Notes: generated from the sequence alone by a model not told the origin. Numbered from the stretch's first letter, positions 1-7,082 are shown. The stretch is 13,197 nucleotides of DNA from Euryarchaeota archaeon UBA556 (GCA_002494975.1 DADI01000076.1:1-13197), one strand, 5' to 3'. Program-made: numbers and translations.

Positions 1-515
1 GATTGAAAAGTCGCCTACATGGAGATGAATTTGTAGATTCAAACGGTTTGAATTTGGCAGCAGAATTAGGAAGTGCTAGCGCGGATCACGTAGGTTTCAG
101 TAATTCTGACTCCAGAGAAAAAGCACATGCTTCAGGTACAATGCAAGTTTTCTTACCCGGGGCTCCTTATGTGTTAGGAAAAGATCTAGGTAATGGAATT
201 AATGATTGTCTCGATAATAATTGGAATTTTTCACTAGCCACTGATTTCAACCCCAATTGTCAAACACTATCATTACCGTTTGTGGCAAGTCTTGCTACAC
301 ATAGGTTAGGCATGGATCCATTGGCGGCTTTAGTCGCCTGTTCTAGAAATCCAGCATCAACCCTCAATTCGGAGTTAAAATTGAATGTAGGGTCAATATA
401 TGAGGGTGGTCCTGCAGATATTAATATTCTAAAGAGTAAATTTGTAGATTACTGGTGCCAGACACCTGGCATTTCTCCGATCGAAAAAACTTTTTCATCT
501 GGATCCATTGTTTAA
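1..515 (+). CDS. hutI: Imidazolonepropionase, 3' part (5' end outside window)
   Basis: Hydrolyses 4-imidazolone-5-propionate to N-formimino-glutamate, the third step of histidine degradation, in the cytoplasm. The reading frame is open to the window edge, and about 170 C-terminal residues of a roughly 400-residue amidohydrolase are present. Family motifs seen, counting from the first complete codon: HGDEF near residue 6 (usually HADE), SADHV near 28 with a metal/substrate histidine, LPGAPYVLG near 51 (usually LLPGT), and ATDFNPN near 79 with the conserved aspartate of HutI. The tail (GGPADINIL) matches the usual C-terminal amidohydrolase strand. It is the only hut gene here on the + strand; the others lie beyond 1855 on the - strand, so it must have its own transcript. 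The true start is not visible. The identification is firm because the ATDFNP block is diagnostic. Confidence 0.95.
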   Translation, partial: LKSRLHGDEFVDSNGLNLAAELGSASADHVGFSNSDSREKAHASGTMQVFLPGAPYVLGKDLGNGINDCLDNNWNFSLATDFNPNCQTLSLPFVASLATHRLGMDPLAALVACSRNPASTLNSELKLNVGSIYEGGPADINILKSKFVDYWCQTPGISPIEKTFSSGSIV

Positions 516-588
516 TCTTAAAAGTAGTTTCTAACAATCTTTTATTTATATTAAAGTTTACATCACATTTAACAATTTTTCAATAAAC

Positions 589-604
589 TTTTTTTAAAAA
601 AAAA
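589..604 (+). terminator. T-tract/A-tract terminator candidate after hutI
   Basis: Seven T residues (589-595) are followed directly by nine A residues (596-604), 73 bases past the hutI stop, and shorter T runs precede them (about 576-580 and 541-547). Archaeal RNA polymerase terminates at U-rich tracts without needing a strong hairpin, so this can end the hutI transcript. The 7+7 T/A palindrome could act in both directions. No termination data are available; this is inferred from composition. Confidence 0.45.
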
Positions 605-653
605 TTTACAATTTTAGAAATAATTATTGTACATATATTTTGAGAAAAATCTC

Positions 654-663
654 TTTAAAATAT
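654..663 (+). promoter_or_regulatory. TATA-like box upstream of small zinc-ribbon gene
   Basis: The sequence TTTAAAATAT resembles the archaeal TATA element. It lies where the region changes from very AT-rich to balanced composition. Initiation about 25 bases downstream would start RNA near 680-686, giving a leader of about 140 bases before the ATG at 824. A weaker AT box at 748-757 is an alternative that would give a leader of under 50 bases. Confidence 0.35.
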
Positions 664-764
664 CGACGATAGTTTGGCCGATAATGGTAGTTATCAGAAA
701 TCAATCGTGTGCAGTAATTGAAATTAGGCTTTCAGTACAGCGTTTTCGATAATAATGCTGATTG

Positions 765-791
765 TTGCTAAAGAAGAGGGGGGATTAGCAA
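765..791 (+). other. Hairpin with purine-rich loop before zinc-ribbon gene
   Basis: A perfect 7-bp inverted repeat, TTGCTAA (765-771) and TTAGCAA (785-791), encloses a 13-base all-purine loop (772-784) that contains six consecutive G. The loop contains Shine-Dalgarno-like GAGGGG, yet it lies more than 30 bases from the ATG at 824, too far to serve that start directly. It may be a protein- or RNA-binding leader element; its function is unknown. Confidence 0.35.
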
Positions 792-823
792 GGTTTAGTT
801 GTATTACCATGCGAGAGTAAAAC

Positions 824-976
824 ATGGCAACATTCCAAGCTTACTGCATGAAATGTAAAAATAAAGTAATTGTCAAATCACCAAGAAAAATTGTCATGTC
901 TAATGGTCGAACCAGAGTTTCTGGATTATGTTCTCGAGAAAACTGTGATGGAAAACTTTCCAAGATCATTAGTTAA
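824..976 (+). CDS. Small zinc-ribbon protein, DUF5679-like (50 residues)
   Basis: The reading frame is ATG to TAA, 50 residues. Two cysteine pairs are visible: C8-x2-C11 (YCMKCK) and C36-x4-C41 (CSRENC). They are separated by a basic segment with VKSPRKIVMSNGR-type spacing, as in the short archaeal DUF5679 family (YCxKC near the start, GxC near the end). A single zinc-bound ribbon fold is expected, and the basic charge suggests nucleic-acid or ribosome contact, although the family has no settled function. The usual second pair is CxxC; here the spacing is four residues. No clear Shine-Dalgarno site sits before the ATG (a weak GCGAGAG lies about 10 bases upstream). The tRNA gene follows 55 bases downstream on the same strand. 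Confidence 0.75.
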   Translation: MATFQAYCMKCKNKVIVKSPRKIVMSNGRTRVSGLCSRENCDGKLSKIIS

Positions 977-1031
977 TTCTAATACTCAGAGAGAATCATT
1001 CATCAGGGGTTGATTATCCCCTCACATTACT

Positions 1032-1107
1032 GGGCTCGTGGTCTAGGGGTTATGACGCCACCTTGACATGGTGGAGATCGCAGGTTCAATTCCTGCCGAG
1101 CCCACCA
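1032..1107 (+). tRNA. tRNA-Val (GAC anticodon), CCA encoded
   Basis: A full cloverleaf can be drawn. The acceptor stem is GGGCTCG/CGAGCCC (1032-1038 with 1097-1103) and the D stem is GTC/GAC (1041-1043, 1054-1056). The anticodon stem CCACC/GGTGG (1058-1062, 1070-1074) carries the loop TTGACAT, so the anticodon GAC at 1065-1067 reads GUC/GUU valine codons. The T stem is GCAGG/CCTGC (1080-1084, 1092-1096) with loop TTCAATT. The discriminator is A1104 and CCA is encoded at 1105-1107. There is no intron. The mature body is 73 bases plus CCA. It ends 17 bases from the stop of alaX, which is transcribed towards it. Confidence 0.97.
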
Positions 1108-1124
1108 GTAACTACAATTCTATG

Positions 1125-1850
1125 TTAACCGTTTTTCAATTGATAAGTAATTCTCAATTTACCAGAGCCCTTAGATTTTACGTTGGTAATTTCCATTTCA
1201 CTTAGCTTAGACGTATTATCAACATGTGTTCCAGCACAAGGGCATAAATCAATATCTTCAATTTCTACGACTCTGAGTTCAGTTATTGTTCTTGGAATTC
1301 TATCCATGAATTTTGTATGTCTCATTTGATCATGAGATAATATTGATTCTCTGTCCCATTTGTGAATACTTACGTTTTTACGTGATTTTATGACGCTATT
1401 AACAGATTCTTCTAAATCTGATTTCATGAATTTATCTCTATCTGGGAATAATAAATCAATTCGAGTTTGTTCTTCACCGATTTGATTACCAACAGTCTCA
1501 GCCTCAAATAAATCATTAGCCATTGCCGAAAAAATATGCTGAATAGTGTGCATTGCAGTATTTTTATTCCTTCTTTGTTGATCTATTAAACATTTGATTT
1601 CATCACCTATACTGAATCCATCTACTGATTCTAATGGATGTATTATTGATTCTCCAGGTAATGTTTCTAGTAATTTTACCTGAGCATCTGAGTTGGAAAT
1701 CATACCAGTATCTCCCGGTTGACCTCCTCCTCTAGGGTAGCAATACGAATCTTTCAAAAATATATTATCATCAATTATTCCCGTTATTATTGATGTAAAA
1801 GATGGTGGATTGGTTCCAGGATGCTGAGTCATATGTAATTTTTCTTGCAT
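1125..1850 (-). CDS. alaX: AlaX-type alanyl-tRNA editing protein (trans-editing deacylase)
   Basis: A stand-alone homologue of the AlaRS editing domain, which hydrolyses mischarged tRNA-Ala (typically Ser-tRNA-Ala). With the start at 1850 it has 241 residues, the size of the medium-length AlaX-M class. Visible motifs are the YPRGGGQPGDTG signature (residues 38-49), the zinc ligands H101-x3-H105 (MHTIQH) and C205-x3-H209 (CAGTH), then the usual V-x-N-T. The frame extends upstream to 1904, but that overlaps hutH by 50 bases. The ATG at 1850 is preferred because it lies 4 bases after the hutH stop with an AGTGAG Shine-Dalgarno-like element overlapping that stop; the ATG at 1832 is a second option. 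It is the last gene of the pan-hut array, converging on tRNA-Val without an obvious T-tract terminator. The AlaX assignment is firm; the exact specificity (Ser versus Gly) cannot be read from sequence. Confidence 0.93.
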   Translation of the reverse strand: MQEKLHMTQHPGTNPPSFTSIITGIIDDNIFLKDSYCYPRGGGQPGDTGMISNSDAQVKLLETLPGESIIHPLESVDGFSIGDEIKCLIDQQRRNKNTAMHTIQHIFSAMANDLFEAETVGNQIGEEQTRIDLLFPDRDKFMKSDLEESVNSVIKSRKNVSIHKWDRESILSHDQMRHTKFMDRIPRTITELRVVEIEDIDLCPCAGTHVDNTSKLSEMEITNVKSKGSGKLRITYQLKNG

Positions 1851-1854
1851 ATTC

Positions 1855-3390
1855 TCACTTCTCAAAAATATTAGTAAATTCTCTAGATAATATTTTCTCA
1901 GCAATAATTTCTGTATCTTTGGATGTGCTTCTATCTTCTATTAACTCAGGAACATATTTTCTAATCCAGTGATGTATTGAACTTACTGAATCTGATGCCT
2001 TTTCTGGTATATTATCTAAGGCTTGAGTAGAGCAAATTAATTCACTCGAAATGACAAGCGAGAGTAGTTTAGATGATTTGAAAGTTCGGAATGCTCCAGT
2101 TGCACCCATTGAAACATGATCTTCTTTACCCATGCTTACTGGAATATTTGTTGTAGTAACGGGATTCGATAATAGAGACAGTTCAGCTATAACTGCTGCT
2201 GCGACATATTGCACAATCATCAAACCACTCTCTAATCCTTGATTATTAGCTAAAAATGCCTTCTGATTACTCCATTGAGGATCTAATACTTGATTTATTC
2301 GACGCTCTGATATACTGGCAATCTCATGGATACAAACTGCCATATTATCACTTGTTAAAGCCAATATCTGTCCGTGAAAATTCCCTCCACTAATTACTTC
2401 AGCCTTACCATTATTTGAAAATACGAGAGGATTATCTGTGGCTGAATTTATTTCAATAGTCAAAATTCTTCGAGCTTCACGTAAAATATCAATCATAGGT
2501 CCATGAACCTGAGGTGCACAACGAAATGAGTAGGAATCTTGTACTCTATCGCAATCAATATGTGATTTGTTAATATCTGAATTGACTAGAAAACCTCTAA
2601 TTCTACTAGCCGAAACTGTTTGGCCATATTGAGGTCTAACATCATGAATTCGCTGATCAAAAGCAACATAAGACCCCTTAATTGCCTCTACGGATGTTGC
2701 CAGGGCAGCATCAGCAGCAAAAATTAGCATTTCACAGTTAAATATACTCTGGCATAGATATGAGCACATTTGACTAGTCCCATTGATTAAAGAAAGACCT
2801 TCCTTAGCCTGTAATTTAATAGGTTTCAGTTTAAATTTATTTAACATATCCAATGATTTACCAGTGGTCCAAGTACCATCCTGATTCTGGACTTGAACAT
2901 CACTCTCTCCCATCATTGCTAAGGTCATATGGGAAAGAGGAGCTAAATCGCCGGATGCTCCTAGTGAGCCTATTCTAGGTATAATCGGGGATATGCGTGA
3001 GTTTATCATATCAATTAGTAATTGTACTAATTCCAGTCTTGCACCAGAGTTTCCTTTTGCTAATGAATTGACACGTACTAGCATCATCATTAATACCGAA
3101 TCAGGATCCATTTTCTCACCGACTCCACAAGCATGAGACCGAATTAAATTTGATTGTAATTGTTCTAATTGTTCAGATGGTACGGTAACATTTGATAAAG
3201 CACCAAATCCAGTATTTATTCCATAAACAACTTCTCCACTAGATACTATTTTTTCAACAAGTTTTCTTGACTCATTGATAGAGTTCATAGATTCATCTGA
3301 AAGTCTGACTTTAGTAGAAAATTCTTTTATTGAAACAATTTCTTCAATAGTCAGTGATTCTCCATCTATCACAATCATCTCATTCGTCAT
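1855..3390 (-). CDS. hutH: Histidine ammonia-lyase
   Basis: Eliminates ammonia from L-histidine to give trans-urocanate, the first catabolic step, in the cytoplasm as a homotetramer in characterised relatives. It has 511 residues, normal for the family. The MIO-forming Ala-Ser-Gly triad is A145-S146-G147 in GSLGASGDLAPLSH. Other family blocks are YGINTGFG (56-63, catalytic Tyr), RSHACG (84-89, with the His typical of HAL and TAL rather than PAL), VQDSYSFRCAPQ (283-294, substrate Arg 290), EINSATDNPLVF (313-324), SGGNFHGQ (334-341) and EDHVSMG (423-429). The ATG at 3390 has a GAGGT Shine-Dalgarno site at 3397-3401 with 6-base spacing that overlaps the hutU stop, indicating translational coupling 9 bases behind hutU. 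Next to urocanase, histidine rather than tyrosine or phenylalanine is the clear substrate. Confidence 0.97.
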   Translation of the reverse strand: MTNEMIVIDGESLTIEEIVSIKEFSTKVRLSDESMNSINESRKLVEKIVSSGEVVYGINTGFGALSNVTVPSEQLEQLQSNLIRSHACGVGEKMDPDSVLMMMLVRVNSLAKGNSGARLELVQLLIDMINSRISPIIPRIGSLGASGDLAPLSHMTLAMMGESDVQVQNQDGTWTTGKSLDMLNKFKLKPIKLQAKEGLSLINGTSQMCSYLCQSIFNCEMLIFAADAALATSVEAIKGSYVAFDQRIHDVRPQYGQTVSASRIRGFLVNSDINKSHIDCDRVQDSYSFRCAPQVHGPMIDILREARRILTIEINSATDNPLVFSNNGKAEVISGGNFHGQILALTSDNMAVCIHEIASISERRINQVLDPQWSNQKAFLANNQGLESGLMIVQYVAAAVIAELSLLSNPVTTTNIPVSMGKEDHVSMGATGAFRTFKSSKLLSLVISSELICSTQALDNIPEKASDSVSSIHHWIRKYVPELIEDRSTSKDTEIIAEKILSREFTNIFEK

Positions 3391-3399
3391 TATACTACC

Positions 3400-5412
3400 T
3401 CAGGGGACTCTTTCAAGTAAACTCTTCGATACCTCGTTAGGGATAGTAACTTTCAAATTCGCATCATATTCCATAGCCCTTTTTATTGCAAATTTAGCTT
3501 CTGGATTTTGACCCCAAGCACGTCTCGCAATACCATTATTTACGTCCCAAGATAACATTGAAGTGATATTTTCATGAGATTTTTTACTCCCATCAATCAC
3601 CATCCCAAATCCGCCATTAATGACTTCTCCCCAGCCTACACCTCCCCCATTATGGAGGCTAACCCATGTGGCGCCTCTGAAGGAATCACCAATGAAATTC
3701 TGAACAGACATATCCGCAGTGAACATAGAACCATCTCGAATATTTGCAGTTTCTCTGTAAGGACTATCAGTTCCACTAACGTCATGGTGATCACGTCCTA
3801 AAATTATTGGAGAAGAGATTATTCCTTCCGCAATTGCATTATTAAATTCCTCTGCAATTTCCACTCTTCCTCTCTCATCAGCATAAAGAATTCTAGCTTT
3901 ACTGCCGACTACAAGACCGTTTTCTTCAGCATTTTCAATCCACCTAATATTATCATAATATTGGCTCTTAATTTCGTCCGGTGCTTCTGACGCTAGTTTC
4001 CTCAGAACTTTTGATGCAATAGCATCAGTTACTGCTAAATCTTGATCTTTTCCAGACGAACAAACCCACCTAAATGGACCAAATCCATAGTCAAAACAAA
4101 TTGGACCCATGATATCTTCAACATATGAGGGGTATCTAAAACCAGATTCTGTTTTTTGCGATAAAACATCTGCCCCTGCTCGACTAGCTTCAAGTAAAAA
4201 TGCATTACCATAATCCCAGAAATACATACCTTTTTCCGATAATTTATTGATGACTTCTACATGTCTTACCAGACTTTGTTTAACTTTAGTTTTGAATTCA
4301 TTAGGATCTTTAGATATCATCTCTTTCATCTCTTCATAATCCATTCCATGAGGTGTGTAACCACCTAACCAAGGATTGTGAAGACTCGTTTGATCACTAC
4401 CTAATTCTGGTACTATATTTTCTGAATATAGTTTTTCCCATACATCAATAATATTTCCAACATAACCCAAAGATACAGCCTCTTTTTTGGTAATTGATTC
4501 CCTAGTCCTTGATACTAAATCATCTAAGTCATAGTGTAGTTCTGATAACCAACCTTGTTCATATCTTTTCTTCGCAGCATAGTCATTAGGATCAGCTATT
4601 ATCGAAACTGCCCCTGAAATAACAGCAGCCTTTGCTTGAGCACCAGACATCCCACCTAATCCTGAAGTCACGTAAAGTAATCCTCCTAAGCCATTTTTCG
4701 TATCAAAATTAAGATATTTTCTCGCAGCATTTAGTATTGTCAGAGTAGTACCGTGAACGATTCCTTGAGGCCCTATATACATATACGAACCAGCAGTCAT
4801 TTGGCCATACTGAGTGACGCCCAATGCATTCATAATTTCATATTCATTCTGAGATGAATGATTTGGGATAGTCATTCCATTAGTTATGACTACAAGTGGG
4901 CTATTATCATTCGATGGAAATAAACCAAGAGGGTGACCAGAATACATTACTAAAGTCTGATTCTCATTCATTATTGATAAATAGTGCATTGTAATTCTAT
5001 ACTGTATCCAATTCTGAAAGACACTTCCATTGCCACCATAGGTCACTAATTCATGTGGGAATTGAGCAATATTAGGGTCTAGATTATTTTGTATCATTAA
5101 CATAATGCAGGCGGCTTTCTCTGATTTAGCAGGATAATCATTTAGGGGGCGTGCAAACATTTCATAATCAGGTCTAAATCGATACATGTAAATATGGCCA
5201 TATTTTTCTAACTCCTCACTAAATTCTATTGCCAGTACTTCATGCCAATCAGAAGGAAAATATCTCAAAGCGTTTGCTATAGCCAATTTTCTTTGTTTTT
5301 TATTCAATACAGCCGGTCTCTCAGGTGCATGATCTATTGATTGATCATATTCCTTGACAGGAGGTAATTCCGAAGGTATTGGGGATTGAAAATCTTCTGT
5401 AAAATATTTCAT
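3400..5412 (-). CDS. hutU: Urocanate hydratase, long (animal-type) form
   Basis: Converts urocanate to 4-imidazolone-5-propionate using tightly bound NAD+ as electrophile. It has 670 residues against about 550-560 in typical bacterial HutU. The length and several blocks follow the eukaryotic UROC1 layout: NALRYFP (47-53), GHIYMYRF (72-79), FPHELVTYGGNG (118-129), MYSGHPLGLFPS (156-167), and long conserved C-terminal blocks including DHHDVSGTDSP (541-551) and LHNGGGVGWGEV (586-597). The NAD-binding segment is TSGLGGMSGAQAKA (249-262); the catalytic Cys is C451 in GFGPFRWVC. The ATG at 5412 lies 2 bases after the cyclodeaminase stop, and hutH follows 9 bases downstream. The family assignment is certain. 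The resemblance to animal sequences comes from remembered motifs and length, not from an alignment. Confidence 0.97.
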   Translation of the reverse strand: MKYFTEDFQSPIPSELPPVKEYDQSIDHAPERPAVLNKKQRKLAIANALRYFPSDWHEVLAIEFSEELEKYGHIYMYRFRPDYEMFARPLNDYPAKSEKAACIMLMIQNNLDPNIAQFPHELVTYGGNGSVFQNWIQYRITMHYLSIMNENQTLVMYSGHPLGLFPSNDNSPLVVITNGMTIPNHSSQNEYEIMNALGVTQYGQMTAGSYMYIGPQGIVHGTTLTILNAARKYLNFDTKNGLGGLLYVTSGLGGMSGAQAKAAVISGAVSIIADPNDYAAKKRYEQGWLSELHYDLDDLVSRTRESITKKEAVSLGYVGNIIDVWEKLYSENIVPELGSDQTSLHNPWLGGYTPHGMDYEEMKEMISKDPNEFKTKVKQSLVRHVEVINKLSEKGMYFWDYGNAFLLEASRAGADVLSQKTESGFRYPSYVEDIMGPICFDYGFGPFRWVCSSGKDQDLAVTDAIASKVLRKLASEAPDEIKSQYYDNIRWIENAEENGLVVGSKARILYADERGRVEIAEEFNNAIAEGIISSPIILGRDHHDVSGTDSPYRETANIRDGSMFTADMSVQNFIGDSFRGATWVSLHNGGGVGWGEVINGGFGMVIDGSKKSHENITSMLSWDVNNGIARRAWGQNPEAKFAIKRAMEYDANLKVTIPNEVSKSLLERVP

Positions 5413-5414
5413 TT

Positions 5415-6032
5415 TTAGTCCATCCTATTTGATACGATTAAACGTATTTCATGAATCAAATTTTTAGATTGCAAAAAGATTTCTTCAGCCTCTTTATGAA
5501 TTCTATCTAACTCTTCATCGATTATTGAATCGACATTAATTTTAACATTTAGATATGCGATATATACTGATGTATATGCTAACTCTGAAGATGCTGCTAA
5601 GTCGGTTATAGCGTTTGAGTTACCGTACAATCCTAGTTCGGGTAACTGTGATAGTAACTTATGGCCTTCAATTGCTATCGACAAGGGTGTTGATGCAGCA
5701 CCAATTGTCGCTTTAAGGATGGCATTCTTACGTAATCTGACTTCGTTATCACTAGATTTTGGGAGTCTGTAAGCACTCATCACTTCTGTAAATGCATTAG
5801 AATCATCTTTAGCAAGAGTTAATGATATTTTTCTTGCATCCGAACAATATAAGATGATATTTTCTGCGATTTCTTGACCCGAAGACCATTTCTTTTTTCC
5901 GACAGTCAATCTTGCTACCATTTCCGCCAGTGAATGAGCATGAGATAGTGTGAGGGCGGCGACAGTACCACCTCCTGGCGTTGGTGAATCTGAACTAATG
6001 TTGTCTAACACAGAAATATAGCCATCATTCAT
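5415..6032 (-). CDS. fchA: Formimidoyltetrahydrofolate cyclodeaminase (stand-alone)
   Basis: Releases ammonia from 5-formimino-THF to give 5,10-methenyl-THF, moving the histidine-derived one-carbon unit into the folate pool. It has 205 residues, equivalent to the C-terminal cyclodeaminase domain of animal FTCD. Visible are the SPTPGGGTVAAL motif (16-27; SAAPGGGSVAA in FTCD), MVARLTVGKKKW (38-49; GLMTYGRRQF), DSNAFTEVMSAYRLPK (about 78-93) and a TDLAASSELA segment carrying the conserved aspartate. The fold is all-helical with no signal peptide. Its ATG overlaps the upstream formiminotransferase by 8 bases, so coupled translation is likely and would favour association of the two products, which channel polyglutamylated folate in the fused animal enzyme. 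Members of this family also occur as serine-cycle or glycine-pathway FchA; the neighbourhood decides for histidine catabolism. Confidence 0.93.
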   Translation of the reverse strand: MNDGYISVLDNISSDSPTPGGGTVAALTLSHAHSLAEMVARLTVGKKKWSSGQEIAENIILYCSDARKISLTLAKDDSNAFTEVMSAYRLPKSSDNEVRLRKNAILKATIGAASTPLSIAIEGHKLLSQLPELGLYGNSNAITDLAASSELAYTSVYIAYLNVKINVDSIIDEELDRIHKEAEEIFLQSKNLIHEIRLIVSNRMD

Positions 6033-7071
6033 TTGATTTCACTTCCTTATCTATCGCCCACTCAATAATACTAGATTCAGCTTCGAAGTCATCCAAATAA
6101 TCTAAACCAAGTCCTTTTATTGCAGAATTTACTAAATCTTCATCTGAGGATTCATCTGGATTATCTGAGAACCACTTACCCGAATCAAGCATAGCACTTA
6201 GTGGGACTAAACCAACTAATTCTGAGCCACAAGTTTTGACACCATGGTCATTAACTACCGATTTTACCGCTTCGAATGCCATGTGCATAGAAGTTTCTGA
6301 TACATTTTGAAGATTCATTGATACTTGAGAAATCCCTGATGAAGGTAATGGAACACCCATCCCTTGGACATGTTTTAACATACCTGGGATTCTGAATTTT
6401 TTACTATTATTTTTTACTAGCCTACCAGATGTTCTAATCAACGACCCAGCAATTTTTGAGGCCCTAGCGTCAATTTCATCTACATTAACATTGTAAGCAA
6501 CTAAAATATTTCTCGCGCCTATAACCAATGCTCCAAAACGTCTTTCTTTTTCTCCCCATATGCCAGACCAAAAATCTGGCATCCGAGTTACTTCATTACC
6601 CCAATCACCTCCTTCAAAGCGTGATTGAAGTCCCTCATATTCGGATTTTCTTAAAGCCGATAATGATTTTCTTTGAGGTTCTGAAGTCGCTTCCTCATAG
6701 AAAAAATGAGGGATTTCATTACCTAAAAGATTGGATAATTTCTGTGATGCTTCGATACAGTATTTCATTGAATTTTCAGATAAAGGAACGAATGGACAAA
6801 CATCAACTGCCCCCATTCTTGGATGGTTTCCTGTATGATTTCTCATATCGATTAATTCTGATGACTTAATTATCAGTTTGTACGCTGCCTGAATAACTGC
6901 TTGAGGTTCACCTGCAATTGTTATTACTGTTCTATTATAGTCTGAATCTGGTTCACAACCTAACACAAAGGCTCCCTCAATTGAATTTGCGGAACCAACA
7001 ATTTTGTCAATTATATCCTGATCTCTTCCTTCACTAATATTTGGCACGCACTCAATCAGTACATCTTTCAT
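6025..7071 (-). CDS. ftcD: Glutamate formimidoyltransferase (stand-alone)
   Basis: Transfers the formimino group of N-formimino-L-glutamate to tetrahydrofolate, yielding glutamate and 5-formimino-THF. It has 348 residues, matching the N- and C-subdomains of the animal FTCD transferase half. Motifs: ECVPNISEG (7-15), YNRTVIT (45-51), DMRNHTGNHPRMGAVDVCPF (75-94) with the general-base histidine at H83 (His82 in pig FTCD), RFGALVIGARNILVAYNVNV (about 178-197), HVQGMG, QVSMNLQN and GSELVGLVPLSAML. The ATG at 7071 has a GGTGATT Shine-Dalgarno site at 7074-7080, unusually close (2 bases) but a full match to the anti-SD. It starts 11 bases after the pan stop. Its presence, with no HutG or HutF in view, places this organism on the folate-dependent branch of histidine degradation. 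Confidence 0.95.
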   Translation of the reverse strand: MKDVLIECVPNISEGRDQDIIDKIVGSANSIEGAFVLGCEPDSDYNRTVITIAGEPQAVIQAAYKLIIKSSELIDMRNHTGNHPRMGAVDVCPFVPLSENSMKYCIEASQKLSNLLGNEIPHFFYEEATSEPQRKSLSALRKSEYEGLQSRFEGGDWGNEVTRMPDFWSGIWGEKERRFGALVIGARNILVAYNVNVDEIDARASKIAGSLIRTSGRLVKNNSKKFRIPGMLKHVQGMGVPLPSSGISQVSMNLQNVSETSMHMAFEAVKSVVNDHGVKTCGSELVGLVPLSAMLDSGKWFSDNPDESSDEDLVNSAIKGLGLDYLDDFEAESSIIEWAIDKEVKSNE

Positions 7072-7082
7072 GTAATCACCAA

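Larger units (their letters stand above)
516..823. other. 308-base intergenic region
   Basis: This is the longest stretch without a convincing protein gene. Bases 516-663 are extremely AT-rich and hold the T/A terminator candidate and a TATA-like box. From about 664 the composition becomes more balanced and several inverted repeats appear: GATAA/TTATC (680-684 with 691-695), ACGAT/ATCGT enclosing it (666-670 with 704-708), and TTGCTAA/TTAGCAA (765-771 with 785-791). The second half may therefore be a structured 5' leader of the zinc-ribbon gene at 824 or an independent small RNA. No known RNA family is recognised. Confidence 0.5.

Noticed and set aside
642..653. GAGA-AAAA-TCTC inverted repeat.
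   Set aside because: A four-pair stem in very AT-rich DNA is expected by chance; no supporting context.
1005..1022. Hairpin AGGGG/CCCCT with an 8-base loop between the zinc-ribbon gene and tRNA-Val, as an intrinsic terminator.
   Set aside because: No T-tract follows, the stem is only five pairs, and the tRNA starts 10 bases later; it may simply be part of the tRNA leader.
1851..1904. Extended N-terminus of AlaX from the ATG at 1904.
   Set aside because: It would overlap hutH by 50 bases and add residues unlike AlaX; the ATG at 1850 has better context.
3275..3511. Open frames antisense to or out of frame with hutH, hutU, ftcD, pan, mbf1, tsr3, metG and the CNNM gene (for example this one, and those at 3574-3801, 6528-6869, 7318-7692, 8379-8612, 8993-9274, 9892-10125, 10673-10888 and 12025-12237).
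   Set aside because: Each lies inside a well-supported gene, lacks a ribosome-binding site or recognisable domain, and shows composition typical of a shadow frame.
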